NCBI RefSeq assembly: GCF_001887355.1
Contig: NZ_MPIN01000005.1
Coordinates: 187,390 to 251,389 of the forward strand
Source of the DNA: Cystobacter ferrugineus
GTDB lineage: Bacteria; Myxococcota; Myxococcia; Myxococcales; Myxococcaceae
DNA length: 64,000 bases
Reading direction: 5' to 3'
The notes beneath the pieces were generated by a model. The model was not told the DNA's origin, ran no database searches, and saw only the letters and a list, made by a program, of their open reading frames with translations. The translations under genes and the position numbers were made by a program. This document shows positions 16,801 to 26,571 of the stretch, one piece after another. Position 1 is the first letter of the stretch, and every line of letters starts with the position of its first letter.

Positions 16801-18429
16801 CTACCCTCTCCGGAAGATGCTCTTGATGCTGGACAACAGCCGACTGCCCTCTTGAGGCGAGGACGGCGTCGCCGCGGCCTTCTCGGCCTTCTCGGCCTTC
16901 TCCTGTGCCACGCGCGCCAGCTCCTTCTTGAGCAGCTCGGGCGTGTCCCGCGTCGCCAGCTCGATGCGCCGTGGACCGCTCGGATCGTCGACCACCACCT
17001 GCAACAGACACTCCTCGTTGAGCCGGAAGTCGATCTTCCGTCCCGCCGCCTCCGCGGGAACCTTCAGGGTGCCCAAATACTCGTTGTCCACCACCAGATC
17101 ACTGTCTCCCTGGAAGATGTCCATCTCGATGAAGGGCGCCCCCGGCTCCTTCGGAGCCGGCAGCCGGAAGCTCTTCACCAGCGGAATGATGGTGTTCTTG
17201 TCGATGACCCGCCGCACGCGCCCGTTGGGCAGCGCGTAGCCGATGGGCATGGACACCGCGTCCAGGAGCGTCACCGAGTCGAGGCTGCCCAGCGACTCGG
17301 CCAGCAGCGCCGCGCCCAGCGCCACGCACTCGTCCGGGTGCACGCCCTTGCGCGGCGGCTTGCCGAAGTGCTCGTGGATCCGCTGTTGCACCAGCGGCAT
17401 CCGGCTCTGGCCGCCCACCAGGATGACCTCGTCGATCTGCGAGCGGTCGATTCCCTTTTCCTTCAGCACCCGGTCGCACAGCTCGAAGGTGCGATCCACC
17501 AGATCCATGGTGAGCGCGTTGAGCGTCTCGCGCGTGAGCGGGATGCGCACGTCCACCGGCTTGCCCTTGCGCTCCTCGATGAAGGGCAGATCGATGACCA
17601 CGTTGGGGATGAGCGTCAGATCGATCTTCGCCGCCTCGGCCGCGTTCTTGATGCGCTGCATGGCGATGGGGCTCGTGGACAAGTCGATCTTGTGCTCCTC
17701 CCACGCCTTCTCCAGCACGTAGTCCACCACCCGGTTGTCGAAGTCGACTCCGCCCAGGAAGGTGTCTCCACCGGTGGCCATCACCTCGAAGACGTTGCCC
17801 GTGAGGTGCAGCACCGACACGTCGAAGGTGCCTCCACCCAGGTCATAGACGAGGATCTTCTGATCCAACCCCCGGTTGAAGCCGTAGGCGAGCGCCGCCG
17901 CGGTGGGCTCGTTGACGATGCGCTTGACGTTGAGTCCCGCCAGCCGCCCCGCCTCCTTCACCGCCTGGCGCTGGCTGTCCGTGTAGTACGCCGGCACGGA
18001 GATGACCGCCTCGTCGATGGGGCCTCCGAGGAACTGCTCGGCGATCGTCTTGAGCTGCTTGAGGATGAAGCTGGAGACCTCGGGCAGCGTGTACACCCGC
18101 CCGCCCAGCGACACCGCCGCGTCCCCCTCCGGCCCCGGGACGATGTCGTACTTGAAGTAGCTCTTGAGCTCCTCCACCACCTTGGACTCGTACTTGCGGC
18201 CGATGAGGCGCTTGGTCCCGTAGAGCGTGTTCTTGGGGTTGGTGACCATCTGATCCTTGGCCACCCCGCCCACCAGCATCTCTCCCTTGGCCGACAGCGC
18301 CACCACGGAGGGCAACACCAGGTTGCCGCGATCCGTGGGGACGATCTTCGGGACACGGTTCTTCACGGACGCGACCAGGGTGTTGGTCGTGCCCAGATCT
18401 ATCCCGATGATGCGAGGTCTGTCCGCCAT
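16801..18429 (-). CDS. Hsp70/DnaK-like chaperone, short form
   Basis: 542 residues. The ATPase domain is complete: phosphate-1 motif GIDLGTTNT (9-17), [25 protein letters not shown] and [10 protein letters not shown]. The substrate-binding beta domain follows, but the helical lid is largely missing and the protein ends in a basic tail. Canonical DnaK has about 610-640 residues, so this is a specialised DnaK paralogue. The ATG at 18429 has AGAGGGAAG upstream; the frame to 18516 lacks homology. It leads an operon with the SCP2-like and small helical genes. No dnaJ or grpE is nearby. Confidence 0.9.
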   Translation of the reverse strand: MADRPRIIGIDLGTTNTLVASVKNRVPKIVPTDRGNLVLPSVVALSAKGEMLVGGVAKDQMVTNPKNTLYGTKRLIGRKYESKVVEELKSYFKYDIVPGPEGDAAVSLGGRVYTLPEVSSFILKQLKTIAEQFLGGPIDEAVISVPAYYTDSQRQAVKEAGRLAGLNVKRIVNEPTAAALAYGFNRGLDQKILVYDLGGGTFDVSVLHLTGNVFEVMATGGDTFLGGVDFDNRVVDYVLEKAWEEHKIDLSTSPIAMQRIKNAAEAAKIDLTLIPNVVIDLPFIEERKGKPVDVRIPLTRETLNALTMDLVDRTFELCDRVLKEKGIDRSQIDEVILVGGQSRMPLVQQRIHEHFGKPPRKGVHPDECVALGAALLAESLGSLDSVTLLDAVSMPIGYALPNGRVRRVIDKNTIIPLVKSFRLPAPKEPGAPFIEMDIFQGDSDLVVDNEYLGTLKVPAEAAGRKIDFRLNEECLLQVVVDDPSGPRRIELATRDTPELLKKELARVAQEKAEKAEKAAATPSSPQEGSRLLSSIKSIFRRG

Positions 18430-18553
18430 GGTGGAGCTTCCCTCTGTATCACGACAGGCGCCCTCATGCTCACTTCTCGTCTCCCCGCTCCCACCGGACG
18501 ACAGAGGGCCACCCACCCCAGCCAGTCATCTTCCGGCGACGCGCCCGGGCGAC

Positions 18554-20233
18554 TCAGGGGGTCGGCCGCGCCAGGAGCCGCTCGGCCTCGGCCCGGATGT
18601 CCCCGGAGGGATCCCGCTCCCGGGCCGCCTCGAGCAGCACTGGCGCCAGCCGCGGCAGCCGCGTGCCCACCGAACGCAGCGCCGCACGGCGCTCGGCGAC
18701 GGCGCTCTCCAGGCGCTCACGCACCGCGTCGTCTCCGCAGGTGCGCGCCCCGGGTGACTGCTGGCGCAACAGCAACTCCGCGTCCGCCAGCCGCGCCTCG
18801 CTCAGCTTGAGCGCCTCCGCCGCCGTCACCCCGAAGCCCTCGAGATCCTCGGGAAACTCGGTGTTCGCCGCGCGCGCCCGGCCCAGGGTCTCCGACGCGA
18901 GCCGCGCGAAGCGCACCGCCGCGCACAACTGCCGCGCCGCCGCCAGCGGCACTCCGCCCTCGGCCGACAGGGTCTCCTCGCGCGCCACGCGCAGCGCCCA
19001 CAGCGAGATCTGCCGCGCCGCCACCGCCGCCGAGAACGCCTGGCGCCGCTGCTCTCGCAGGCCCACCCACCGCCGCAACACCACCGGGTCCGGATCCTCC
19101 GGGAGGAAGGAGCGCTGATACTCCGCGGCCGCCTCGCCCACCCGCCCCGACAGGTCCAACAACACCGCCGTGCGCAGGTACAGCTCCGCGCTGCCCGCCT
19201 TCTCGCGCAGCGACTCCAGCCGCACCGCCACCTCGTACTCCGCCACCCGCCGCGGCAGGGTGCGCAGCACCGTCTCCAGGCTCTCCAGCGCCTGCCACCG
19301 GATGAGGGGGTTGCGCCCCGAGCGCAGCGCCTCCAGCAGCGGATCCAACGCCTTCACCGACACGTGCTGCCCCAGTTCCTGCGCCGCCTGCCAGCGGTCC
19401 ATCGGATCCGGGGCCACCAGCGCCCGGCTCAGGTCCTCGATGGAGCGCAGGTAGTGCTCCACCTGGGCCGAGCGGACCAGGGCGTCCGGTTGGCTCAGGA
19501 CCGCGCGCTCGGCCCGGGCCCGCGCCAGGCGCGCCGGGAAGTCCTCGAGCTTCACGCCCAGCGGATGCGCCGCCACCCGGGCCTCGGCCTCCTCCAACAG
19601 CCCCGAGAACAGCAGCCCCTCCACCTCCAGGCCCAGCAGCTTCACCTTGGCCTGCTCCCGGTAGCGCCCCGCCGGGAAGTCGCGCAGGTAGGCGAACAGC
19701 GCCGTCGCCCCCGCCGCCCGGGCGAAGCTCTCGTCGTCCAGGCGCGACTCCACCTCCAGCCGCCGGGGATCATCCGGCGCCTCCTTGAGGTACTCCCGCA
19801 TGCGCACCGGATCCCTCGTCGAGGACGCCTCCTGGAGCTCCGCCGCCTTCAACAGCCGCTGCGCCTCCTCGCGCTGGGCCCCGTCCGGATGATCCCTCAG
19901 GAACTGGCGCAGCGCCGCCGCCGTGCCCTCGTCCTTCGCCGCGTTGAAGCGCAGTCCCTCCAGCAGCGCCCGCACCGCCCGGACGTGCGAGTCCTCCGGG
20001 TGCGCCTCCAGGAAGCGCTTGTAGGCCACCACCGTGTGCAGCCTCCTGGCCTCCTCGAACTCCAGCTCTGCGATGCGCACCTCCACCGCTTCCGCCTCGT
20101 CCCCCTCGGGGTATTGCCGGAGGAACTCGCGGTACGCCTCCACCGTGTCCGCGTCACGCGCCCGCTGGTAGGCCCGGGGCAGTCCACAACCGGTCAGCAA
20201 CCACAACAGACACAGGGCTCGAAACGCACGCAT
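18554..20233 (-). CDS. Outer-envelope lipoprotein with TPR/HEAT-like repeats
   Basis: 559 residues. The ATG at 20233 gives a short signal with lipobox LLTGC (Cys16). After it come helical repeats of tetratricopeptide type: YREFLRQYPEGDEAE, YKRFLEAHPEDSHVRA and LRQFLRDHPDGAQREE, each about 40-50 residues apart. A HEAT-like stretch follows near 270-330. No enzymatic motif. It likely acts as a periplasmic or outer-membrane scaffold. It is divergent from the NlpC-type lipoprotein across a 134-bp gap that should contain both promoters. Confidence 0.85.
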   Translation of the reverse strand: MRAFRALCLLWLLTGCGLPRAYQRARDADTVEAYREFLRQYPEGDEAEAVEVRIAELEFEEARRLHTVVAYKRFLEAHPEDSHVRAVRALLEGLRFNAAKDEGTAAALRQFLRDHPDGAQREEAQRLLKAAELQEASSTRDPVRMREYLKEAPDDPRRLEVESRLDDESFARAAGATALFAYLRDFPAGRYREQAKVKLLGLEVEGLLFSGLLEEAEARVAAHPLGVKLEDFPARLARARAERAVLSQPDALVRSAQVEHYLRSIEDLSRALVAPDPMDRWQAAQELGQHVSVKALDPLLEALRSGRNPLIRWQALESLETVLRTLPRRVAEYEVAVRLESLREKAGSAELYLRTAVLLDLSGRVGEAAAEYQRSFLPEDPDPVVLRRWVGLREQRRQAFSAAVAARQISLWALRVAREETLSAEGGVPLAAARQLCAAVRFARLASETLGRARAANTEFPEDLEGFGVTAAEALKLSEARLADAELLLRQQSPGARTCGDDAVRERLESAVAERRAALRSVGTRLPRLAPVLLEAARERDPSGDIRAEAERLLARPTP

Positions 20234-20367
20234 CCCCCCAGCATTACCACCCCACCCCCCGCCCGAAAAACACACCGGCCCCTGTTCGCTCGACTGGGTG
20301 GTTTTTTTGACCACACACCGCCTCCACCCGAGCATCGTCCCCAGGCCTGTTGCAGGGAGGTGGCGAC

Positions 20368-21156
20368 ATGAAGCTGGGTGTACTGCTCGCGGGACTGCTG
20401 GTGTGCACGGGGTGCGCCACGGGCAGTCCTCCCGGAGGAAGGCTCTTCGCCTCGAACTACCGCTACAGCCCCCTGACGCCCGCCGCGGCGCCCCGGCCCA
20501 TTCCGGACGATGGGATCGACTCCGAGCCCGCCCCCGTCGCATCCAGCGGCTCCAGCTCCGCCAAGACCCCCTCCTCCAAGCCGCAACGCGCCCCCGCGCC
20601 CGACGCGCGCGAGAAGGTGCTCGCCGCCGCCCGGGGACTGCTGGGCCGAACGAAGATCCAACTGTCCGGGCGCACCTGGCCGGCGGACTGCACCGGCTTC
20701 GTCGAGGCCGTGCACTCCCGGGCCGGGGTGTCGCTGCGCAGCGCCGCCGTGAAGGGAGACAATGGGGTCACCGCCTTCTACCGCTATGCGCGCACCAAGG
20801 GCCGGGTGTACACCCGGGGCACGCCGCGGCCGGGGGATCTGGTGTTCTTCCGGGAGACCTATGATCGCAACCGGGATGGCCGACGCAACGATGGGCTCAC
20901 CCACGTGGCCCTGGTGGACAAGGTCGAGCCCAATGGCACCGTCGTCGTCATCCACCGGGTGAAGCGGGGTGTGGTGCGCTACCGGATGAACCTCGCCCGG
21001 CCCGAGCTCAAGAAAGACCCCCGCACCGGAGCGGTGCTCAACGACACGCTGCGCGTACCGGGGGCCAACAAGGCGCCGGTGCTCACCGGCCAGCTCTTCG
21101 CCGCGTATGGCTCCGTGCTGCCCGAGCCCCGCCCCACGGAGGTGGCCCGACGCTGA
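20368..21156 (+). CDS. NlpC/P60-type peptidoglycan hydrolase lipoprotein
   Basis: 262 residues. The ATG at 20368 follows GGGAGGTGG. Lipobox LVCTGC puts the lipidated Cys at 16. A Pro/Ser/Ala-rich linker runs to about 80, then comes an NlpC/P60-like papain fold with Cys108 (ADCTGF), a GDLVFF segment at 156-161 and His179 (THVALVD). These would be the Cys-His pair of a cell-wall amidase or endopeptidase. It is probably anchored in the envelope. Divergent from the TPR lipoprotein. Confidence 0.85.
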   Translation: MKLGVLLAGLLVCTGCATGSPPGGRLFASNYRYSPLTPAAAPRPIPDDGIDSEPAPVASSGSSSAKTPSSKPQRAPAPDAREKVLAAARGLLGRTKIQLSGRTWPADCTGFVEAVHSRAGVSLRSAAVKGDNGVTAFYRYARTKGRVYTRGTPRPGDLVFFRETYDRNRDGRRNDGLTHVALVDKVEPNGTVVVIHRVKRGVVRYRMNLARPELKKDPRTGAVLNDTLRVPGANKAPVLTGQLFAAYGSVLPEPRPTEVARR

Positions 21157-21195
21157 GCCGACCCCCTCGAGGGCGAGGCCCTGGGAGACAAGGCG

Positions 21196-22377
21196 CTAGG
21201 ACGAGGCGCGCGCCGTGCGATCCCAGGCGGCGCGCTGCGAGTTGCGCAGGAAGCGCCAGAAGCCCACCGCGATCGCCAGGTTCATCGTCACGAAGTAATA
21301 GGCCACCGAGGCCACCCGGCGCGCCGAGCCCTTGAGCGCCCCCGTCTTCCCCAGCAGCGCCAGCCCGTAGAACAACACCTGCCCCATCAGCGTGAACCGG
21401 TAGAAAATACCGTTCACCAGGAAGAGGTTCGCCAGGAATGCCAGGGCCATGAGCGCGGGCGCGCACCAGCGCAGCAGCTTGTGCGACCAGAAGGCGAACG
21501 CCGGGAAGCCCGCCAGCGGAGAGAGCAGCCGAGGCACCATGCGCAGGCTCTGGAAGTTGCCCGCCGCGATGCGCGCCCGGCGGCCGAACTCCTTGTCGTA
21601 GTCCTCCGTCGTCTCCTCGTGCGCCACCGCCTCGGGCTCGTAGACGACCTTGTAGCCCTGCTCCAGGATGCGCAGCGGAATCACGAAGTCGTCCACGATC
21701 GTCGACGCCGGCAGGGGCTGGAACAGCGAGCGGCGGATGGCGTACAGCCCCCCGTTGGCCCCCATCACCGCCCCGCGCTTGCCCTCGTAGAACTTGATGA
21801 GCGACTCGTACGTCCAGTACGTGCTCTCCTCGTACTCGGCCTTCGTCGGGTTGTAGAGCCGCAACTGCCCGCACACCGCCCCCACCTCGGGGTCCTCGAA
21901 GTGCCGCACCAGGCGTTGAATCGCCTCCGGCTCGATCATCGTGTTCGCATCCGAGAGCACCACGATGTCGCCCCCGGCCAGGGGAATGCACCGGTTCAAC
22001 ACCGACGTCTTGCCACCCCGGGGCGCGGCCGACAGCCGCACCCGCTCATCGGTGCAGGCCCGCACGAGCTCGTCCGTCCCGTCCGACGAGCCATCCGAGC
22101 CAATCAGCACCTCGAAGCGCTCGGCCGGGTAGTTCAACGCCAGGCTGTTGCCCAGCTTCTGCTGGATGCAGCTCGCCTCGTTGTAGGCCGCCACCACCAG
22201 GCTCACCCGGGGCGGCACGCCCACCGGCTGCGCGCGGCGCTGGTTCGCTCCCGAGCGCATGTAGCGCAGGTTGTGCGCCACCTGCGCCACGCCATCCATC
22301 GCGAACAACACCAGCGGGTAGAAAAAGTAGGTGTGAACCAGCAGCACCGCGGCACACCAGAAGACCAGCTCCGCCAT
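21196..22377 (-). CDS. Membrane glycosyltransferase, family 2
   Basis: 393 residues. The ATG at 22377 has GGAGG eight bases before it; the frame to 22431 was trimmed for that reason. There is an N-terminal membrane segment (2-27), a GT-A core with VAAYNEAS (62-69), GSDGSSDGT (93-101), the DxD-type DAN at 143-145 and NGGLYAIRR, then EDYDKEFGRRARIAAGN and two or three C-terminal membrane helices. This is the processive beta-glycan synthase-like group (hyaluronan/PGA type). The product polysaccharide is unknown. No polysaccharide cluster surrounds it. Confidence 0.87.
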   Translation of the reverse strand: MAELVFWCAAVLLVHTYFFYPLVLFAMDGVAQVAHNLRYMRSGANQRRAQPVGVPPRVSLVVAAYNEASCIQQKLGNSLALNYPAERFEVLIGSDGSSDGTDELVRACTDERVRLSAAPRGGKTSVLNRCIPLAGGDIVVLSDANTMIEPEAIQRLVRHFEDPEVGAVCGQLRLYNPTKAEYEESTYWTYESLIKFYEGKRGAVMGANGGLYAIRRSLFQPLPASTIVDDFVIPLRILEQGYKVVYEPEAVAHEETTEDYDKEFGRRARIAAGNFQSLRMVPRLLSPLAGFPAFAFWSHKLLRWCAPALMALAFLANLFLVNGIFYRFTLMGQVLFYGLALLGKTGALKGSARRVASVAYYFVTMNLAIAVGFWRFLRNSQRAAWDRTARASS

Positions 22378-22558
22378 CACCCGTGCCTCCGACCTGGGAA
22401 TCGCGTCCATGCGCGTCCCGCTCGGAGACACCTAGCTAGCAAGGGACGTACCGCCGTCCGCCCCAGGCACCTGCCCTGTGGCCCGAGCGAGAAAGCCCCA
22501 GGCCCCACCGCCCGAAGACGGAACTTTTTTCACCCCCCCCGCACGCGCAAGGCGCCCT

Positions 22559-24745
22559 TCAGGGCTGGGCGGAAGTCGCGTTCGAGGGCTCCCCGGGCGC
22601 CGTCCCCTCCGCGGGGGTGGTCCCCTCCGCGGGTGGTGAGACCGAGGGAGAGGTAGGCACCGCTTCATTCGTGGGCGCGGGCGCCGGCACGGGCGGAGGC
22701 TTCACGGAGGGGGGAGGCTCGGCCTGCTGGCGCTCCATGTCCTCGATGTGAGCGCGGAGTTGCTGGGCCAGTTCGTGCTTGGGGTTGAGGGTGATGACGG
22801 TATTCAACAGGGTCTGCGCGGCGGCCGGCTCGTGGCGCAGCAGGGCGATGCGCGCCCCGAGCACGTAGGCGCGCAGGTAGGTGCTGTTGCGGGCCCGCAT
22901 GCTCTCCATCCCGGCGGCGGCCTCCCGGGTCTCGGTGGGCGAGGGCGAGGCGTGGTGGAGGACGTACTCGGCCATGACCAACGAGCTCCACTCGAACTGT
23001 TCCGCCTGGGCCAGCTTCACGGCCAGCGAGGGCGTGTTGCCCACCCCCAGCGTGGCGGACATCAGCGCCCGGGCCCGCAGGCGCGCCAGGGACACCTCGC
23101 GCGGCTCCTTCGCGGACTCCAGATCCAGACGCTTGAGGACCTGCACGGCTTCCTCCGACAGCGCCTTGCTCCGCCCCTCCAGGGAGAAGCTCTGCTGCTG
23201 GAGCTTGGCCAGTTCCTCCTTGCGGGTGTTGGCGCGGCTCTGCCAGTCGATGGGCGTCTGGGTCGAGACGAGCCGATCGATGAGCTCGCGCAACCGCTTC
23301 TCCTTGGCCTGGACGGTGGTGAGGCGGACCTGGGTGTCATCCAGGTGCATGGCGAGCGCGATGCCCACCTCCGCCAGCAGCTCGATGCTCTGGGGATACC
23401 TGTCCGACAGGGACTTCAACTCGGTGAGCGCTTCCTCCTTCGAGGCCGCGTCGTCCCGGCGAAACTTCGCCACCGCCTCGTCCCTGGCGGCCTGCACCGC
23501 ATTCGGCAGGACGTCGGACTTGGAAAGCCAGGCCGGCGAGGTGAGGAACGCCAACAGGGCGAGCACGAGGACGCCTCCCGCGATGAGCAGGCCCCGGCCC
23601 TTGCCACCCTTCGCCGGGCGCTTGCCCCGGCCCTGGTCGCGGGCGGAGGGGGTGGGCCCCTCCATCAACTCGGGCGGCAACTCGAGCGGCTTGTTCAAGG
23701 CGGGCGCGGGACCCGCGGGCGGCGGTGGCGGTGCGGCCCCACCGGGCTCCTCCTCCCCCATCAACTCCGAGAGGGGCCGATCCAACTGGACGAGGATCTC
23801 GTCGGGCAGCTCGATGGGAGTCGTCGCCGCGACCCCGATCCGAGGCTCATGCTCGTAGGGCGAGGGCGCAGCGGATGCCGCGGGTGAGGGAGCAGGTGCT
23901 GGCGCGGGCTCCGGCAAGGGGCGCTCGGGCGCTCCGGCCCGAGGCGTCATACCGGGCGGCTGGGCGAGCGGTGGTCCGGAGGGAGTGTCATCGAACGGCG
24001 AGAACGCGGTGGGGCTCGACGCCTCCAGGGCGGCGAAGGGATCATCCTCCTGCGTTGGAGGGGCGGCCTGGGGCGACACCGGCAGCGACACGGTGACGGG
24101 ACGGGCCGACGCGGGCCGCGGGGCCGTGGAGCCGGGGGACGGAGCAGGCAGGGCCGCCGCGGCGGCGGGTGGCTTGCCGGTGGGCTTCGGAGCGACGTCC
24201 GTGGGGAGTGGAACCGTGCCAAACACCTGCGTCGTCTGGGGAGCGGGGGCCGCTGGCGCGGAAGGCGGCCCCGCCGGGACGGGAGGTCTGGCGGCGGCCG
24301 GAGCGGGCCTCGTGGCCGGGGCGGCGGGCCTGGCGGCTGGGGCGGCGGGCCTCGTGGCGGGTGGCACCTGGGGGACGGCGCCAAAGGCCTGCGTCTTCTG
24401 GATCGAGGGTGCCACCGCTGGGGCACCGGGCGGGGCCCGGGGCGCCACGGGAGCCACCTGCGGCACCTGGGGAACGGAGGAAACGGCACCAAACGCCTGC
24501 GTGGTCGTGGGGGCTGGGGCGTCCGAACTCCCGGCATTCGTGCCGTAGATCAAGGTGGAGTTCAGGGGATTGGGTGCGCGCGCCGGGGCCCCCGGCGCCT
24601 TCGGAGCCGGGGCGGGAGCCGGAGCGGACGCGCCCGCGATGAAGACATGGCCGCAGCGAGTGCACTGCACCGGAACGCCCCCGGGCGGCAGCAACCGGGG
24701 GTCGAGCGCGTACTTCATCGAGCACTGAGGGCAGGCGATCTCCAC
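22559..24745 (-). CDS. Zinc-ribbon (MJ0042-type) protein with a Pro/Ala-rich linker, membrane segment and TPR tail
   Basis: 728 residues from GTG 24745. The N-terminus is an MJ0042-type zinc ribbon: CPQC near residue 5 and CTRCGH near 28. About 350 residues of Pro/Ala-rich low complexity follow. One membrane helix (LLIAGGVLVLALLAFL) sits near residue 430. A helical TPR-like region to the C-terminus and a Pro-rich end complete it. Myxobacterial proteins of this plan put the zinc ribbon in the cytoplasm and the TPR part outside. Function unknown. The start was placed at the ribbon; longer frames upstream lack homology. Confidence 0.8.
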   Translation of the reverse strand: MEIACPQCSMKYALDPRLLPPGGVPVQCTRCGHVFIAGASAPAPAPAPKAPGAPARAPNPLNSTLIYGTNAGSSDAPAPTTTQAFGAVSSVPQVPQVAPVAPRAPPGAPAVAPSIQKTQAFGAVPQVPPATRPAAPAARPAAPATRPAPAAARPPVPAGPPSAPAAPAPQTTQVFGTVPLPTDVAPKPTGKPPAAAAALPAPSPGSTAPRPASARPVTVSLPVSPQAAPPTQEDDPFAALEASSPTAFSPFDDTPSGPPLAQPPGMTPRAGAPERPLPEPAPAPAPSPAASAAPSPYEHEPRIGVAATTPIELPDEILVQLDRPLSELMGEEEPGGAAPPPPPAGPAPALNKPLELPPELMEGPTPSARDQGRGKRPAKGGKGRGLLIAGGVLVLALLAFLTSPAWLSKSDVLPNAVQAARDEAVAKFRRDDAASKEEALTELKSLSDRYPQSIELLAEVGIALAMHLDDTQVRLTTVQAKEKRLRELIDRLVSTQTPIDWQSRANTRKEELAKLQQQSFSLEGRSKALSEEAVQVLKRLDLESAKEPREVSLARLRARALMSATLGVGNTPSLAVKLAQAEQFEWSSLVMAEYVLHHASPSPTETREAAAGMESMRARNSTYLRAYVLGARIALLRHEPAAAQTLLNTVITLNPKHELAQQLRAHIEDMERQQAEPPPSVKPPPVPAPAPTNEAVPTSPSVSPPAEGTTPAEGTAPGEPSNATSAQP

Positions 24746-24782
24746 GCTCCGTGCTTTATCACACGCCTCGGGGCCCTGGCGC

Positions 24783-25166
24783 CTACCGCAACTCCATCGC
24801 CGCCCGGAGCGACGCCAGCCTGGCCGATCCCACGCCGGGAACGGAGGCCACCTCGTCCCAGGAGGCGAACGGCCCTCGCTGCGCACGCGTGCGCACCAGG
24901 TCACGGGCCAGGGAGGCTCCCACGCCAGGCACCCGGGCGAGGTCCTCCTCGGAGATCTGGTTCAAATCCAGCTTCTGGCCCAGCAGCAGGCGCTGTGGGG
25001 CGGAGGGTGGCTCGCCCGTACCACACCGGGCGATTCCCTCCACCACCCGCACCTCGTCCGGCGCACAGTCCAGCGCGGGCTGTGGGGAGGGCCCACGCAC
25101 GCGCGCCACCACGCCCAGGCCCCACAGCCCGAGCGCGGCCACCGCGAGTGCGCCGGTGCGGTTCAC
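24783..25166 (-). CDS. ComEA-like helix-hairpin-helix protein
   Basis: 127 residues. An N-terminal hydrophobic segment (5-24) acts as signal or anchor. A short linker has two cysteines. A C-terminal ComEA-type double helix-hairpin-helix covers about 70-127, with LNQISEEDLARVPGVGASLA and a second PGVG turn. Such domains bind DNA without sequence specificity and in ComEA take up transforming DNA at the periplasm. It begins only 3 bp after the aspartate kinase stop, so it is probably co-transcribed. Confidence 0.82.
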   Translation of the reverse strand: MNRTGALAVAALGLWGLGVVARVRGPSPQPALDCAPDEVRVVEGIARCGTGEPPSAPQRLLLGQKLDLNQISEEDLARVPGVGASLARDLVRTRAQRGPFASWDEVASVPGVGSARLASLRAAMELR

Positions 25167-25169
25167 CCC

Positions 25170-26399
25170 TCAGCCCACCGTGGAGGGCTTGTCCAGACCG
25201 AACGCCGTGTGCAGCGCGCGCACGGCCAGCTCGGTGTACTTCGACTGGACGAGGCAGGAGACCTTGATCTCCGACGTGGAGATGACCTGGATGTTGATGC
25301 CCTCCTGCGAGAGCACCTGGAACATCTTCGCCGCCACGCCCGAGTGGTTGCGCATGCCCACGCCCACGATGGAGATCTTGGCCACGTCGCTGTCCGTCTC
25401 CACGCCGCCGGCCTTGATCTCCCGGGCCACCTGCTCCACGGCCTCGCGGGCCTTGCTCAGGTCCGTCTTGCCCACGGTGAAGGACACGTCCGTCTTCCCA
25501 TCGCGCGAGGCCGTCTGGACGATCAGGTCCACCACGATGTTCTGCGCGTCCAGGATGCCGAAGATCTTCGCCGCCACGCCCGGCATGTCCGGCACGCCAC
25601 TGATGGCGAGCTTCGCCTCGTTCTTCTCGTAGGCGATGCCGCTGACAACCACGTTCTCCATCGACTTGTCCTCCTCACACACCAGCGTGCCGGGATCGTC
25701 CGAGAAGGACGACTTCACCCAGAGCGGCACCTTGTACTTCATCGCGAACTCGACCGAGCGGATCTGCAACACCTTGGCACCCAGGCTCGCCAGCTCCAGC
25801 ATCTCCTCGTAGGAGATGCGGTCGAGCTTGCGCGCCGCGGGGCACACGTTGGGATCCGTCGTGTAGACCCCATCCACGTCCGTGTAGATCTCACATGCGT
25901 CCGCCTTGAGCGCCGCGGCCAGCGCCACCGCCGTGGTGTCCGAGCCACCGCGGCCCAAGGTGGTGACGTTGCCCTGCTCGTCCTGGCCCTGGAAGCCGGC
26001 CACCACGACGATGTGCTTCTGCTTGAGCGCCTCGACGATGCGCTCCGCCTCGATACGCTTGATGCGCGCCTTGGCGAAGGTGCTGTCGGTGACGATCTGC
26101 ACCTGATGACCCAGGAAGCTGGTCGCCTTGGCGCCCTGGGCCTGGATGGCCAGCGCCACCAGTCCGATGGAGACCTGCTCCCCGGTGGCGACCACCACGT
26201 CCTGCTCGCGCTCGTTGGGCCGGTCGGTGATCTGGGAGACGAGCTTGAGCAACCGGTTCGTCTCTCCGGACATGGCCGACACCACCACCACCACATCGTG
26301 CCCGGCCGCCTGGGCCGCGATGCAGCGGCGAGCCACGTTCTTCATTCGCTCTGTGTCGCCGACGGACGTGCCGCCGTACTTCTGGACGATCAAGGCCAC
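25170..26399 (-). CDS. lysC: Aspartate kinase
   Basis: 409 residues, normal for the monofunctional enzyme. The kinase domain opens with KYGGTSVG (7-14) and carries the [13 protein letters not shown] segment. Two ACT domains occupy the last 140 residues and suggest feedback control by lysine or threonine. It phosphorylates aspartate, the first step to lysine, methionine and threonine, in the cytoplasm. The start is GTG with AGGAGGAAG upstream. It is divergent from hutH. The small HhH gene follows 3 bp downstream. Confidence 0.95.
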   Translation of the reverse strand: MALIVQKYGGTSVGDTERMKNVARRCIAAQAAGHDVVVVVSAMSGETNRLLKLVSQITDRPNEREQDVVVATGEQVSIGLVALAIQAQGAKATSFLGHQVQIVTDSTFAKARIKRIEAERIVEALKQKHIVVVAGFQGQDEQGNVTTLGRGGSDTTAVALAAALKADACEIYTDVDGVYTTDPNVCPAARKLDRISYEEMLELASLGAKVLQIRSVEFAMKYKVPLWVKSSFSDDPGTLVCEEDKSMENVVVSGIAYEKNEAKLAISGVPDMPGVAAKIFGILDAQNIVVDLIVQTASRDGKTDVSFTVGKTDLSKAREAVEQVAREIKAGGVETDSDVAKISIVGVGMRNHSGVAAKMFQVLSQEGINIQVISTSEIKVSCLVQSKYTELAVRALHTAFGLDKPSTVG

Positions 26400-26571
26400 C
26401 TGGGCTGCTTCCTCCTCACCTTAAAACCTAAGGAGCGGCCACCGTAGTGAGGCCGCCCCCGGGCTGTCAAAAGGTCCCGGCGGGGGGACGGGCTGCGCAC
26501 GCGCCCGGGTTGAGATAAGAGGAACGCCCTTCGCGCGGCCCCGCCGCCCGTCAGTCCTTGGAGCTGCTCAC

